NCBI RefSeq assembly: GCF_000875895.1
Contig: NZ_JXCF01000050.1
Location: 1-45,506 of the forward strand
Reading direction: 5' to 3'
DNA: 45,506 nt
Origin: Staphylococcus gallinarum
GTDB taxonomy: Bacteria; Bacillota; Bacilli; Staphylococcales; Staphylococcaceae
The notes below the pieces were generated by a model, which did no database searches, was not told where the DNA came from, and worked only from the letters and a program-made list of their open reading frames with translations. Numbering within the stretch: position 1 is the stretch's first letter; each line of letters opens with the position of its first letter. A program made the translations under genes and the position numbers. This document shows positions 1 to 9,368 of the stretch, one piece after another.

Positions 1-2
1 AG

Positions 3-86
3 GCCGGCGTGGCGGAATTGGCAGACGCGCGGGACTCAAAATCCCGTTCCTTCATTGGAGTGTCGGTTCGACCCCGACCGCCGGTA
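3..86 (+). tRNA. tRNA-Leu (anticodon CAA)
   Basis: An 84-nt class II tRNA with a long variable arm. The acceptor strands at 3-9 and 79-85 pair over seven positions (one G-U), with discriminator A86. The anticodon loop CTCAAAA gives CAA, read as leucine. No CCA is encoded. It is followed by a strong terminator, so it is probably the last gene of a transcript that begins left of the window. Confidence 0.95.
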
Positions 87-120
87 TAACTAGGCTAACA
101 TTAGCCATCAACGGTAATAG

Positions 121-150
121 AGAACCCCTTAACAAAGGGGTTCTTTTTTT
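121..150 (+). terminator. Terminator after tRNA-Leu
   Basis: AGAACCCCTT and AAGGGGTTCT form a 10-bp stem with a 4-nt loop, followed by a run of seven or more T. It closes the tRNA transcript. Confidence 0.9.
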
Positions 151-282
151 ATACATTGCTTTACTATAAATAAAATTCAAATATTTTGGTCACTTTATGG
201 ATATAAGAGCTATTTTATAATGCTTTAGTCTGATTTATTTTTATCACAACTCAGTTAATATAATAATTTGAGGTGACAGCTT

Positions 283-600
283 ATGATGAGAACATCTATG
301 ATAATCGGTTATTTTTTATTAATATTTATAATTGTGTTGTTATTTATATTTTTACTAGATGATAAATCTACAATCTATTATGGTAAGGTTGAAAATAATC
401 AGGGCATTGTTAGTAATTTAGTTAGTGACAAAGGAGATATTATTGAGCATCTAAGAGTGTCTGATGATTTGCAAGAAAGTATGCATGTGGGCGATTATAT
501 TTCTGTTAAACTTTCGAATAAAAAGAACAATATAATTAATGAACAACTAGTTGATGACTCACAATTATCTTCGAAGATACTATATCGTTTAAATATATAA
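283..600 (+). CDS. Small single-pass membrane protein of unknown function
   Basis: A 105-residue protein that I do not recognise. Residues about 5-25 are a strongly hydrophobic helix, followed by a polar, probably extracytoplasmic, domain of about 80 residues. A GAGGTG ribosome site at 270-275 is well placed for the ATG at 283; a second ATG follows directly. It is a single-gene unit between the tRNA terminator and a hairpin at 659-688. It could be an OB-like membrane-anchored domain, but nothing visible proves that. Confidence 0.7.
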   Translation: MMRTSMIIGYFLLIFIIVLLFIFLLDDKSTIYYGKVENNQGIVSNLVSDKGDIIEHLRVSDDLQESMHVGDYISVKLSNKKNNIINEQLVDDSQLSSKILYRLNI

Positions 601-658
601 TGTTGAAGTGAGATTTTTTTAAATCCTTTTAACTTCAATTGAAATCTATTTTAAATAA

Positions 659-690
659 TGCTGATCTACTCAAGTAGATCGGCATTTTAT
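659..690 (+). terminator. Terminator hairpin
   Basis: TGCTGATCTACT pairs with AGTAGATCGGCA (one G-U) around a very small loop and is followed by TTTTAT. It ends the unit starting at 283. Confidence 0.75.
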
Positions 691-739
691 TTGTTGTATA
701 GCTGGATTTTTCACATTAAATTAATCTTAAAAGTAAATA

Positions 740-768
740 TTGTGGTTTGATGTAAAATATAATATTAT
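740..768 (+). promoter_or_regulatory. Putative sigma-A promoter of the PTS-type permease
   Basis: TTGTGG at 740-745 and TATTAT at 763-768 are separated by 17 bp and lie about 35 bp upstream of the start codon at 803. Prediction from consensus only. Confidence 0.45.
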
Positions 769-802
769 AAGTCTATTGTTATATTTGGAGGAAGAATATT
801 AG

Positions 803-1879
803 ATGGGAAAAAATATGTCAAAACAAACGAGTAATCATAGTGGAAAACAGTTTTTTAGTAATATATTACAGGCTGTAGGTACTGGTGTTGTTATTGCATT
901 AATACCAAATGCCTTATTAGGTGAATTACTTAAATTCTTTAAAGAAGGTAATCAATTATTAGAAAGTATTTATCAACTCGTTGTATTAATACAGTCTTTT
1001 ATGGCATTTATTATTGGTATTTTGGCAGCGCATCAATTCCGATTTAATGGTCCTGGAGCAGCTATGATAGGTGTTTCAGCAATGTTAGGTAGTGGTGCTG
1101 TTAAAGTTACTTCAAATGGTTTCGTTTTAAATGGTATAGGGGATATTATTAATACGATTTTAGTAGTTATTGTAGCGTGTTTTTTATATTTAATTTTACA
1201 AAATAAACTAGGATCACTAGAGATGTTGATACTCCCAGTTTTGATTCCTGTAATTAGTGGAGTTGTAGGACTTTATACATTAGGCTATGTTTCAAAGGTT
1301 ACAAAGGGTATTGGCCATGTTGTTAGTACATTTACTGAATTTAATCCTTTGATTATGTCTATATTGATATGTGTTACTTATTCATTATTAATGGTTACAC
1401 CAATTTCTGTTGTTGCTATTGCAACTGCGATAGGTTTATCTGGATTAGGTAGTGGAGCAGCAAATATGGGTATTGTAGCAGCATGTGTGACGTTTTTATT
1501 TGGATCATTGAGAGTAAATGCTGCCGGTGTAAATTTAGTACTAATCATCGGAGCAGCAAAAATGATGATTCCTGTTTACTTTAAACATTTAATCATTGCA
1601 ATACCTTTAATCATAAACGGCGTTATAGGTGGTATTGTAGCTTACTTTATTGGAATAAAAGGAACACCTATGTCGGCAGGATTTGGATATACTGGTTTAG
1701 TAGGTCCGATAAATGCTTTTAATAGGATGTCTGGAGACCCAACAATGAATATTGTGTTATTAATCTTTGGATACTTAATAATTCCTTTTGTTTCAGCATT
1801 CTTTGTACATGAATTATGTAAAAAGTTTATTCATAGCTATACAGATGAAATATATAAATTTGAAATTCCTAAAAGTTAG
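803..1879 (+). CDS. PTS_EIIC_2-type membrane permease (putative sugar transporter)
   Basis: A 358-residue polytopic membrane protein with about nine or ten hydrophobic segments and many Gly/Ala-rich helices. It resembles the PTS_EIIC_2 family of IIC-like permeases widespread in Firmicutes. There are no adjacent IIA or IIB genes, so whether it is driven by phosphotransfer is open and the substrate is unknown. The start has a GGAGG site at 787-791. A second Met lies four codons on (MGKNMSK). The gene is monocistronic, with its own terminator. Confidence 0.75.
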   Translation: MGKNMSKQTSNHSGKQFFSNILQAVGTGVVIALIPNALLGELLKFFKEGNQLLESIYQLVVLIQSFMAFIIGILAAHQFRFNGPGAAMIGVSAMLGSGAVKVTSNGFVLNGIGDIINTILVVIVACFLYLILQNKLGSLEMLILPVLIPVISGVVGLYTLGYVSKVTKGIGHVVSTFTEFNPLIMSILICVTYSLLMVTPISVVAIATAIGLSGLGSGAANMGIVAACVTFLFGSLRVNAAGVNLVLIIGAAKMMIPVYFKHLIIAIPLIINGVIGGIVAYFIGIKGTPMSAGFGYTGLVGPINAFNRMSGDPTMNIVLLIFGYLIIPFVSAFFVHELCKKFIHSYTDEIYKFEIPKS

Positions 1880-1887
1880 TATTATAA

Positions 1888-1917
1888 GGTCTAATTTAAT
1901 AAATTAGACCTTTTTTT
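1888..1917 (+). terminator. Terminator after the PTS-type permease
   Basis: GGTCTAATTT/AAATTAGACC stem followed by seven T. Confidence 0.9.
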
Positions 1918-2047
1918 ATACACAAATATTGCATATTAACTCATTTTTATTTTATATAGGCTGTAGTTAGCGTTAATTAAAAATTAATATTGAATAATAT
2001 TACGTTAATGTGTATAATAATAAATTATATAGAGAGGGGTTTAGAAT

Positions 2048-3511
2048 ATGAAACAACTAGGGAAGCTTATGTTAGTCTTTGTTGTATTCGTAAGCGCAAT
2101 TTTTACCTACATAAATCCTGAGGCACAAGCAGCACAAGATGATCATTGGGAAAAAATTAAAAAGCGTGGAGAATTAAGAGTGGGGCTATCTGCAGACTAT
2201 GCGCCATATGAATTTGAACATAATGTAAATGGCAAAAGTGAATATGCAGGAATTGATATAGAATTAGCAAAGAAAATAGCAAAAGATAATAATTTAAAAT
2301 TAAAGATTGTAAATATGCAATTTGATAGTTTATTAGGTGCTATCAAAACAGGGAAAATTGATTTAATTATTTCTGGGATGACACCAACACCGGAGAGAAA
2401 GAAAGAATTGGATTTTTCTGATCCTTATATGTCAGTTACTCAAAAGATGATTATTAAAAAGTCAGAAGCTGATCATCTTAAAACGATAGATGATTTTGCT
2501 AATAAAAAGATAGGTGTGCAAAAGCAAACACAGCAAGAAACAATTGCTCAAAATGAAATTGAAAATGCGCAAGTACAATCATTAACAAGAGTACCTGAAG
2601 TTATCATGTCACTTAAAAGTGGGAAAGTTGATGGTATGGTAATCGAAGGACCAGTAGCTGAAGCTTATTTGAAACAGAATAATGATTTACAATTTGCTGA
2701 TGGAGTCAAATTTAATGAAGGAACGAAGAATACAGCTATTGCAGTTCCAAAAAATTCACCAGTATTAATGAATAAATTAAATAGTTCAATAAAAGATGTT
2801 AAAGATAAAGGATTAATTGCAGATTATAAAGAAAAAGCAGCAGAAGCTATGAAAAAAGATGATGGGAACTTCATTACAAAATATGGTAGTTTCTTCCTAA
2901 AAGGGATTAAAAACACAATATTAATATCAATTGTAGGAGTGTTGTTAGGTACAGTATTTGGAGCAATGATTGCGTTGCTTAAATTGAGCAAAGTGAAACC
3001 ATTAAGATGGTTAGCTTCTGCGTATATAGAATTTTTAAGAGGTACACCTTTATTAGTACAAGTATTTTTAGTGTATTTTGGTACTACTGCAGTATTAGGC
3101 TTAGATATTTCAGCTTTAATTTGTGGGATGATTGCGCTAGTGATTAACTGTTCAGCTTATATTGCAGAAATTATTAGAGCAGGTATCAATGCAGTTGATA
3201 AGGGACAAACTGAAGCAGCACGTAGTTTAGGGCTTAGTTACGGTCAAACAATGAAGTCCGTTATTTTACCTCAAGCGATAAAGAATATATTACCTGCATT
3301 AGGTAACGAATTTGTAACTGTTATTAAAGAATCATCAATTGTATCAGTAATTGGTGTTAGTGAGATTATGTTTAACGCACAAGTAGTTCAAGGTGCATCA
3401 TTCGATCCTTTCACACCTTTAATTGTAGCAGCTATCTTATACTTTATACTTACGTTTACGTTATCTAGAGTAATGTATTTCTTCGAAGGGAGATTGAAAG
3501 TCAGTGATTAA
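2048..3511 (+). CDS. glnP: Fused amino-acid (glutamine-type) ABC transporter, binding protein plus permease
   Basis: 487 residues. A signal peptide (cleavage near AQA-AQ, residues about 27-30) precedes an SBP_bac_3 solute-binding domain (about 40-265), then a BPD_transp_1 permease (about 280-485). The permease carries the EAA loop '[20 protein letters not shown]', which docks the ATPase. The binding domain shows the polar amino-acid family pattern ([30 protein letters not shown]). Fusion of receptor and permease in one chain is normal for this family in Firmicutes. The ATPase gene overlaps its 3' end by 8 bp. Start: ATG 2048 with AGAGGGG upstream. Glutamine is the usual assignment; specificity cannot be read from sequence. 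Confidence 0.9.
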   Translation: MKQLGKLMLVFVVFVSAIFTYINPEAQAAQDDHWEKIKKRGELRVGLSADYAPYEFEHNVNGKSEYAGIDIELAKKIAKDNNLKLKIVNMQFDSLLGAIKTGKIDLIISGMTPTPERKKELDFSDPYMSVTQKMIIKKSEADHLKTIDDFANKKIGVQKQTQQETIAQNEIENAQVQSLTRVPEVIMSLKSGKVDGMVIEGPVAEAYLKQNNDLQFADGVKFNEGTKNTAIAVPKNSPVLMNKLNSSIKDVKDKGLIADYKEKAAEAMKKDDGNFITKYGSFFLKGIKNTILISIVGVLLGTVFGAMIALLKLSKVKPLRWLASAYIEFLRGTPLLVQVFLVYFGTTAVLGLDISALICGMIALVINCSAYIAEIIRAGINAVDKGQTEAARSLGLSYGQTMKSVILPQAIKNILPALGNEFVTVIKESSIVSVIGVSEIMFNAQVVQGASFDPFTPLIVAAILYFILTFTLSRVMYFFEGRLKVSD

Positions 3512-4226
3512 TATTAAAAACTTATATAAATCTTTTGGAAAAAACGAAGTATTAAAAGGTATTGATTTAACAATAGATAAAGGTGAAGTTGTAGCGATTA
3601 TTGGTCCCTCTGGTAGTGGTAAAAGTACTTTGTTACGTTGTATGAATTTATTAGAGACACCAACGAGTGGAGATGTACTTTTTAAAGAAAATAAATTAAA
3701 TAGTAAACATACAGAATTAGAAAAATTAAGACAACAAATGGGTATGGTGTTTCAAAACTTTAATTTATTTCCACATAAGAAGGTCATAGATAATATAATT
3801 TTAGCACCTAGTTTATTAAAAAAAGGTTCACAGGCCAATTTGAAACAGGAGGCACAAGCATTATTGAAAAAAGTTGGATTAGAAGATAAAGCAGATGCTT
3901 ATCCAGCACAATTGTCAGGTGGACAGAAACAAAGGGTAGCTATTGCGAGAGCGTTGGCAATGAATCCAGAAGTATTATTATTTGATGAACCAACATCAGC
4001 CCTCGATCCAGAAGTAGTTGGTGATGTGTTGAAGGTTATGAAAGATCTAGCAAAAGAAGGCATGACTATGGTTGTTGTAACGCATGAGATGAACTTTGCA
4101 AGAGATGTCAGTGATAAAGTAGTCTTTATGGCTGATGGTGTCATCGTCGAATCAGGTAATCCACATGAAATATTTGAAAATCAGCAGCACGAACGAACTA
4201 AAAACTTTTTAGCGCGTGTTCTATAA
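3504..4226 (+). CDS. glnQ: Amino-acid ABC transporter ATP-binding protein GlnQ
   Basis: 240 residues, a complete ABC ATPase: Walker [10 protein letters not shown] (about 33-41), Q-loop VFQNF, signature LSGGQKQR, Walker [14 protein letters not shown] and H-loop VTHEM. It belongs to the polar amino-acid subfamily (GlnQ/HisP type). It overlaps the permease gene by 8 bp, so the two are translationally coupled and make one importer. A terminator follows, so the operon has two genes. Confidence 0.93.
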   Translation: MINIKNLYKSFGKNEVLKGIDLTIDKGEVVAIIGPSGSGKSTLLRCMNLLETPTSGDVLFKENKLNSKHTELEKLRQQMGMVFQNFNLFPHKKVIDNIILAPSLLKKGSQANLKQEAQALLKKVGLEDKADAYPAQLSGGQKQRVAIARALAMNPEVLLFDEPTSALDPEVVGDVLKVMKDLAKEGMTMVVVTHEMNFARDVSDKVVFMADGVIVESGNPHEIFENQQHERTKNFLARVL

Positions 4227-4239
4227 GTTAAATAAAAAG

Positions 4240-4287
4240 TAGTTAATACACAGGTTTAATTCTAGACCAAGTATTAACTATTTTTTT
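4240..4287 (+). terminator. Terminator of glnPQ
   Basis: TAGTTAATAC pairs with GTATTAACTA across about 21 nt, followed by seven T. Confidence 0.8.
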
Positions 4288-4381
4288 ATTATAAATTTTA
4301 ATAAAGTGAGATTTATAGACGTTCAATTTGATACGATTATGTTAAAATGTAGGATGTATGTTTTGATGTGGGGTGTAAAAA

Positions 4382-5509
4382 ATCGATTTAAAGCAATTAA
4401 AGCAAGATGTTATTGACTATGCACATTCAATTGGTATAGATAGTATAGGATTTACGACGGCAGATCCTTTTGATGAACTGAAACAAAAGCTTGTAGATTA
4501 CCATGCTAAAGGTTATGCATCTGGGTTTGAAGAATCAGATATTAATTTAAGAACAGAACCAAAGTTAACGTTACCTACTGCAAGATCTATCATTGCGATT
4601 GCTGTTGGATATCCAAATAAATTAAAAGGTGCTCCAAAAAGTGTTCGAGGAGATCGAAGAGGTATGTTTGCACGAGCATCTTGGGGACAAGATTATCATT
4701 CTATTATGCGTAATAGGTTAGATAAATTATCGGAATATTTACAGTCAAGAGTGAAAGATGTAGAAATCAAATCAATGGTTGATACGGGTGTCTTATCTGA
4801 TAGAGCAGTTGCAGAAAGAGCAGGCTTAGGTTACGTTGGTCGAAACGGCTTTGTTATTAATCCTGATTTGGGTACTTGGACTTATTTAGGAGAAATGTTA
4901 GTTAGTATTCCATTTGAACCTGATGATCCACTGCTAGACAGTTGTGGCGAATGTACGCTATGTGTTGATCGATGTCCTACTGGTGCACTTGTAGGAGATG
5001 GACAGCTGAATAGTCAAAAATGTATCAGCTTTTTGACTCAAACAAAAGGTTATTTGCAGGATGAATATCGTTATAAAATAGGTAATCGCTTATATGGTTG
5101 TGATACGTGCCAACAAGTTTGTCCTAGAAATAGAGGCATTAATACACAGCATGATGATATTGTGCTAGAACCAGAAATATTAAAGCCTAGACTTGTACCG
5201 TTATTGAAAATGAGTAATAAAGAATTTAATAATACTTATGGTCATCTAGCTGGAGCGTGGAGAGGTAAAAAACCAATACAAAGAAATGCAATTATTGCAT
5301 TAGCACATTTTAAGGAAGAGTCTGCTATACCTGAATTACAAGATGTTGCGCTTGAGGATCCAAGACCAATGATTCGTGCAACGGCATATTGGGCGATTGG
5401 CCAAATACAAGGAGAACTAGCTAGACCTTTTATAGAAGCACATTATGACAAAGAAATTGAAGAAGTCCAACAAGAAATGATAAAAGGACTGGAAATGAGG
5501 AGCGAATAA
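4382..5509 (+). CDS. queG: Epoxyqueuosine reductase QueG, apparently with a non-canonical ATC start
   Basis: The last enzyme of queuosine synthesis in tRNA: a cobalamin-dependent reductase with two [4Fe-4S] clusters. The ferredoxin motifs CGECTLCVDRCP and CDTCQQVCP are present, followed by a C-terminal HEAT-like tail (AIIALAHFKEE, IRATAYWAIGQIQ). The first ATG in frame is at 4664, but conserved QueG N-terminal sequence (IDLKQLKQDVIDYAHSIGIDSIGFT) is readable from 4382. No ATG, GTG or TTG occurs between the upstream in-frame stop (4376-4378) and 4664. The best start is ATC at 4382, 6 nt after a GGGGTG ribosome site, giving 375 residues, about the usual length. The alternative is a one-base indel in the A6 tract at 4377-4382. 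trmL follows 4 bp downstream, so two tRNA wobble-modification genes form one unit. Confidence 0.85.
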   Translation: MDLKQLKQDVIDYAHSIGIDSIGFTTADPFDELKQKLVDYHAKGYASGFEESDINLRTEPKLTLPTARSIIAIAVGYPNKLKGAPKSVRGDRRGMFARASWGQDYHSIMRNRLDKLSEYLQSRVKDVEIKSMVDTGVLSDRAVAERAGLGYVGRNGFVINPDLGTWTYLGEMLVSIPFEPDDPLLDSCGECTLCVDRCPTGALVGDGQLNSQKCISFLTQTKGYLQDEYRYKIGNRLYGCDTCQQVCPRNRGINTQHDDIVLEPEILKPRLVPLLKMSNKEFNNTYGHLAGAWRGKKPIQRNAIIALAHFKEESAIPELQDVALEDPRPMIRATAYWAIGQIQGELARPFIEAHYDKEIEEVQQEMIKGLEMRSE

Positions 5510-5513
5510 CAGA

Positions 5514-5984
5514 ATGACAAATCATATTGTATTATTTCAACCAGAAATACCAGGTAATACAGGGAGTATTGCAAGAACTTGTGCTGGTACGTACACAAAC
5601 TTACACTTAATTAAGCCATTGGGATTTAGTACAGACGATAAAATGCTAAAGCGTGCAGGGCTTGATTATTGGGATTCAGTCAATATTACTTATCATGAAA
5701 GTATTGAGGCATTTTTTGAGTCAACAGAAGGTACATACTATTTAATAACAAAGTTTGGCAAGAAGACGTATTCTGATTTTGACTTTACAGATATTGAAAA
5801 AGATCATTTCTTTATTTTTGGAAGAGAAACAACTGGTTTGCCCGATTGGGTTAAGGAAGAATACCATGAAACGGCGTTGCGTATTCCAATGAATGACAAT
5901 ATTAGATCATTAAATTTATCTAATACAGCTTCATTATTAATCTACGAAGCATTAAGACAACAAAATTTTCCTGATTTAATTTAA
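5514..5984 (+). CDS. trmL: tRNA (cytidine/uridine(34)-2'-O)-methyltransferase TrmL
   Basis: 156 residues, a minimal SPOUT (SpoU) methyltransferase of TrmL/YibK length. All three motifs are present: NTGSIARTC (about 16-24), IFGRETTGLP and IPMNDNIRSLNLSNTAS, the last forming the SAM-binding trefoil knot. It methylates the ribose of nucleotide 34 in leucine tRNAs. It starts 4 bp after queG with an AGGAG site inside the end of queG. Confidence 0.93.
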   Translation: MTNHIVLFQPEIPGNTGSIARTCAGTYTNLHLIKPLGFSTDDKMLKRAGLDYWDSVNITYHESIEAFFESTEGTYYLITKFGKKTYSDFDFTDIEKDHFFIFGRETTGLPDWVKEEYHETALRIPMNDNIRSLNLSNTASLLIYEALRQQNFPDLI

Positions 5985-6163
5985 TAATTTTAGTAAATGA
6001 ATGAAAATATTGCTCGACATTTGTATAATAGACGTAAGACTTTGAAAATTTTTATAAATGAAATTTTTTGAAGGTATTCAAGGTTGTTTATGACTGTAAC
6101 AACAAGGGTAATAAAAAATAATGCTAGAACGTGTCTGAATAGAATAAGAGGAGTGTAATTACT

Positions 6164-6763
6164 ATGGCAATGAATTTTAAAATTTTAAAAAATGAAAACA
6201 TTGTAGCTGAATATACAGCAGATATTTTAAGAAAGCAATTTAACAACAATCCTACAACAATTGCAGGTGTACACCTTTCTAAAGATAATTCACCAGTATT
6301 AGATGAATTGAAAAAGAATGTAGATAAACATGCAGTTGATTTTAGTCAAATTAATATTTTAGATTATGACAACAATAAATCATTTTATGAAGCTTTAGGC
6401 GTACCAGAAGGTCAAATTTATGAAGTATCTTTTAATGAGGATACAGAATCATTTATTGGTGACAAAATTAAAACGAAAGAAAACAAAGGTAAACTTATCA
6501 CACAAGTATTATCTATTGATACAAATGGTAATTTAGATATTAGTGTTAGACAAGGTTTATTCTCTGCACGTGAAATTATTTTAGTAATAACAGGTAGTGA
6601 GAAGCAAGAATTAGTGCATAAACTATATGAAGAAAATGGTAAAACAAGTTTCGAACCTTCAGATTTAAAAGCACATAGAATGGTAAATGTCGTTTTAGAT
6701 GAAGCGGCAGCTCAAGGTCTACCTGAGGATGTTAGACACTACTTTACTGCACGTTTTGCTTAA
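6164..6763 (+). CDS. NagB-fold protein lacking isomerase motifs
   Basis: 199 residues. The segment FSAREIILVITGSEKQELVHKL matches the NagB/6-phosphogluconolactonase family, as does DFSQINILDYD in the middle. The phosphate loop, G-L-A-x-G-S-T-P in active enzymes, is replaced by GVHLSKDNSP, and the catalytic DGHIxFNEP loop by NGNLDISVRQ. It is therefore probably not a glucosamine-6-phosphate deaminase although it may be annotated so; a sugar-phosphate binding or regulatory role is possible. The start ATG at 6164 has AGGAG upstream. A candidate -10 (TATAAT, 6024-6029) lies about 140 bp upstream. The small acidic gene follows closely. Confidence 0.7.
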   Translation: MAMNFKILKNENIVAEYTADILRKQFNNNPTTIAGVHLSKDNSPVLDELKKNVDKHAVDFSQINILDYDNNKSFYEALGVPEGQIYEVSFNEDTESFIGDKIKTKENKGKLITQVLSIDTNGNLDISVRQGLFSAREIILVITGSEKQELVHKLYEENGKTSFEPSDLKAHRMVNVVLDEAAAQGLPEDVRHYFTARFA

Positions 6764-6775
6764 AAGTATAAATGG

Positions 6776-6973
6776 GTGATGGAAATGACCGACAAAAATA
6801 AATTTTCAAAAAAACTAGAACATCAAGCAGATAATGAAATGGTTGATGATTACGAAGATGTTGTTGAATTAGGAAAAGAAATGGAACAAATATCTGAACA
6901 AAATGATGAAGAGAAGTTAAATCAATCTCATGATTCAAAGGTGCGTTCAGATTTATCTGATGATGCTCATTAA
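6776..6973 (+). CDS. Small acidic hydrophilic protein, unknown function
   Basis: At most 65 residues, strongly acidic, no membrane segment, likely disordered or helical (DDYEDVVELGKEMEQ). Three starts compete: GTG 6776, ATG 6779 and ATG 6785. GGGTGAT at 6774-6780 resembles the end of the Shine-Dalgarno consensus and favours ATG 6785, giving 62 residues (MTDKNKFSKK). It lies 12 bp after the NagB-fold gene and is followed by a terminator, so the two are probably co-transcribed. Confidence 0.65.
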   Translation: MMEMTDKNKFSKKLEHQADNEMVDDYEDVVELGKEMEQISEQNDEEKLNQSHDSKVRSDLSDDAH

Positions 6974-7011
6974 TTACTAGTTTAACTGATATTTTGTTAA
7001 TAAAATGAACT

Positions 7012-7047
7012 AAATCCTACTAACTTTTATGTTGGTAGGATTTTTAT
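7012..7047 (+). terminator. Terminator after the small acidic gene
   Basis: AATCCTACTAAC/GTTGGTAGGATT stem with a 6-nt loop, then TTTATTTG. Confidence 0.85.
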
Positions 7048-7149
7048 TTGTTGGCTATGACCTCGTTCATTCCTAAAAAAGTTATGCAATGTTAAATTTG
7101 AATATGTTATGATTAGAGCAATTCGATTTATTATAAGGAGATACGTACT

Positions 7150-7569
7150 ATGTTAAGTAAGTATTGGAAAGTTTTTATGATTAGTGCAGCCATTATAAGT
7201 TTAATTTCAATTAAAGGGTTTCCTATGGCAATAGGCGCACTATATTTACCAATATTATTCAAAATAATAAAGTTACAAATTAATTTATCAAAGGGATTAG
7301 TTGATCAAGTAAATGCTTCAACCTTTGTAAAAAGTAATCAAACTGGAGTCATTATTAGTGTGATATGTTGTATTTTAGTCACTGTGGTTTTATTTAAACC
7401 GCTGGGTTCATTTTATAACAGTTTAGATGGGATATTAGGCATGTTAGTCTTGATTAGTCCAGCAACGATGATTATAGGTGCAATATTGTTAATTCTTACT
7501 GCGATTGGTGTTATTCAAGCTGCAAAAGCGCATTTTAAAGATATACAAATAGTTAAAGATAGCGAATAA
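7150..7569 (+). CDS. Four-helix membrane protein, unknown function
   Basis: 139 residues with hydrophobic segments at about 7-35, 60-80, 92-108 and 108-130, and almost no soluble domain apart from a short KDIQIVKDSE tail. Ribosome site AAGGAG at 7135-7140, 9 nt before ATG 7150. It lies alone between two terminators. I do not recognise the family. Confidence 0.65.
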   Translation: MLSKYWKVFMISAAIISLISIKGFPMAIGALYLPILFKIIKLQINLSKGLVDQVNASTFVKSNQTGVIISVICCILVTVVLFKPLGSFYNSLDGILGMLVLISPATMIIGAILLILTAIGVIQAAKAHFKDIQIVKDSE

Positions 7570-7572
7570 ATA

Positions 7573-7617
7573 AACAGCGTTATTTACATATTCAAATGTA
7601 AATAGCGTTTTTTTTAC
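7573..7617 (+). terminator. Terminator before fumC
   Basis: The AGCGTTATTTACAT/ATGTAAATAGCGT arms form a long stem followed by eight T. Confidence 0.85.
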
Positions 7618-7666
7618 AGTGAAATCTAGAATTTATAGTAGAGATTAAATGCAAATTAAAAGTTTA

Positions 7667-7680
7667 TGAAAACGCTATAT
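7667..7680 (+). promoter_or_regulatory. Possible CcpA cre-like site upstream of fumC
   Basis: TGAAAACGCTATAT resembles the cre consensus TGWAANCGNTNWCA except for the final CA. It lies about 20 bp upstream of the predicted -35 element. Glucose repression of TCA-cycle genes through CcpA is established in staphylococci; this particular site is inferred. Confidence 0.35.
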
Positions 7681-7687
7681 AATACGA

Positions 7688-7717
7688 TTGCCCCAGTAAA
7701 TTAAATAATGATATACT
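7688..7717 (+). promoter_or_regulatory. Putative fumC promoter
   Basis: TTGCCC (7688-7693) and TATACT (7712-7717) with an 18-bp spacer, about 38 bp before the fumC ATG. Confidence 0.5.
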
Positions 7718-7755
7718 ACAATTGAACATAGTAAAGATAAAGGGGAGAATTTGTA

Positions 7756-9141
7756 ATGTCAGTAAGAATTGAACATGATACATTTGGTGAAATTGAAGTA
7801 CCTGCAGATAAATACTGGGGTGCACAAACAGAAAGAAGTAAACGTAATTTCCCAGTAGGTAAAGAGCAAATGCCTATTGAAGTCGTATACGGATTTGCAC
7901 AACTTAAAAGAGGTGCTGCTTTAGCAAATCACGAATTAGGAAAAATTTCTGATGCTAAAAAAGATGCAATCGTACATGCCTGCGATCGTATTTTAAACAA
8001 GGAATTAGATGAACATTTCCCTCTAGTTGTATGGCAAACGGGAAGTGGTACACAAAGCAATATGAACGTCAATGAAGTTGTAAGTTTTGTGGCTAATGCT
8101 TATTTAAAAGAGAATGGTAGCGATGAAACAATTCACCCAAATGATGATGTGAATAAATCACAAAGTTCTAATGATACATTTCCAACTGCAATGCATGTCG
8201 CATTGTATAATGAAGTTGAAACTAAATTAGAACCCGCTTTAAATAATTTGCGCAACACATTTAAAGAAAAAGAAGAAAAATTTAATGACATTATTAAAAT
8301 TGGACGCACACATTTACAAGACGCTACACCTATTAGATTAGGACAAGAAATAAGTGGATGGCGTTATATGTTAGATAAATGTGAAACATTGTTAAGTGAG
8401 TCAAAAGCTCATATTTTAAATCTGGCAATTGGTGGTACAGCGGTAGGCACAGGGATCAATGCACACCCTGAGTTTGGTGATAAAGTTGCTAAATTCATTT
8501 CTGAAAATACAGGCTATCCATTTGTATCATCTGAAAATAAATTCCATGCGTTAACTGCTCATGATGAAGTTGTACAATTGCATGGTTCATTAAAAGCTTT
8601 AGCAACAGACTTAATGAAAATTGCTAATGATGTTAGATGGTTAGCATCAGGTCCAAGAGCTGGTTTAGCAGAAATTTCGATTCCAGAAAATGAACCAGGT
8701 TCATCAATTATGCCTGGTAAAGTGAACCCAACACAATGTGAAATGTTAACAATGGTATCTGTACAAGTTATGGGTAACGATACTGCAGTAGGTATTGCTA
8801 GTTCACAAGGGAACTTTGAATTAAATGTCTACAAACCAGTCATCTTACACAACACATTACAATCAATTTATTTATTAGCTGATGGTATGCAAACATTTAA
8901 TGATAATTGTGCTATTGGTATTGAACCTATCGCAGAAAATATTGATAATTATTTAAATCAATCATTAATGTTAGTTACAGCATTAAATCCTCATATTGGT
9001 TATGAAAATGCTGCGAAGATTGCTAAAAAGGCACATAGAGAAGGTTTAACGTTAAAAGAATCAGCAATTCAATCTGGCTATGTAACAGAAGAACAATTTG
9101 AAGCATGGATAAAACCTGAAGATATGGTTGAACCAAAATAA
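7756..9141 (+). CDS. fumC: Class II fumarate hydratase
   Basis: 461 residues, normal length for the iron-independent tetrameric fumarase that hydrates fumarate to L-malate in the TCA cycle. The superfamily signature [11 protein letters not shown] (about 315-325) holds the catalytic serine loop. [10 protein letters not shown] (about 96-105) and [12 protein letters not shown] (about 136-147) are the other conserved active-site regions. Start ATG 7756 has AAGGGGAG upstream. Monocistronic, ending at convergent terminators shared with the pseudouridine synthase gene. Confidence 0.96.
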   Translation: MSVRIEHDTFGEIEVPADKYWGAQTERSKRNFPVGKEQMPIEVVYGFAQLKRGAALANHELGKISDAKKDAIVHACDRILNKELDEHFPLVVWQTGSGTQSNMNVNEVVSFVANAYLKENGSDETIHPNDDVNKSQSSNDTFPTAMHVALYNEVETKLEPALNNLRNTFKEKEEKFNDIIKIGRTHLQDATPIRLGQEISGWRYMLDKCETLLSESKAHILNLAIGGTAVGTGINAHPEFGDKVAKFISENTGYPFVSSENKFHALTAHDEVVQLHGSLKALATDLMKIANDVRWLASGPRAGLAEISIPENEPGSSIMPGKVNPTQCEMLTMVSVQVMGNDTAVGIASSQGNFELNVYKPVILHNTLQSIYLLADGMQTFNDNCAIGIEPIAENIDNYLNQSLMLVTALNPHIGYENAAKIAKKAHREGLTLKESAIQSGYVTEEQFEAWIKPEDMVEPK

Positions 9142-9218
9142 TAACATTATATAGTGTAAATTAAGCTATAACTTTACTAACTTAAAGTAAGAACATAAAT
9201 AAGTATCGATGAATAATA

Positions 9219-9256
9219 GAGCAAATCCGAAAATTTGGATTTGCTCTAAATTTTTT
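9219..9256 (+). terminator. fumC terminator
   Basis: AGAGCAAATCC/GGATTTGCTCT stem (11 bp) followed by AAATTTTTT. Confidence 0.85.
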
Positions 9257-9263
9257 GTACAAA

Positions 9264-9310
9264 AATAATCGACAATTTCTTTAGTGTGTTAATAGAAATT
9301 GTCGATTATT
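9264..9310. terminator. Second long hairpin between convergent genes
   Basis: AATAATCGACAATTTCT pairs perfectly over 17 bp with AGAAATTGTCGATTATT. It lies between fumC and the opposing rluA-type gene; A-rich DNA on its left edge gives a T-tract for leftward transcripts, so it probably serves the minus-strand gene. Confidence 0.7.
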
Positions 9311-9368
9311 AATGTTTGAAAATTTATTCTACACAGTAATATTTGAATTTTTATAGGTAATAAATCAA

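Noticed and set aside
2048..4226. Receptor-permease fusion as a novel feature
   Set aside because: Fused binding protein and permease is a common arrangement for glutamine-type transporters in Firmicutes.
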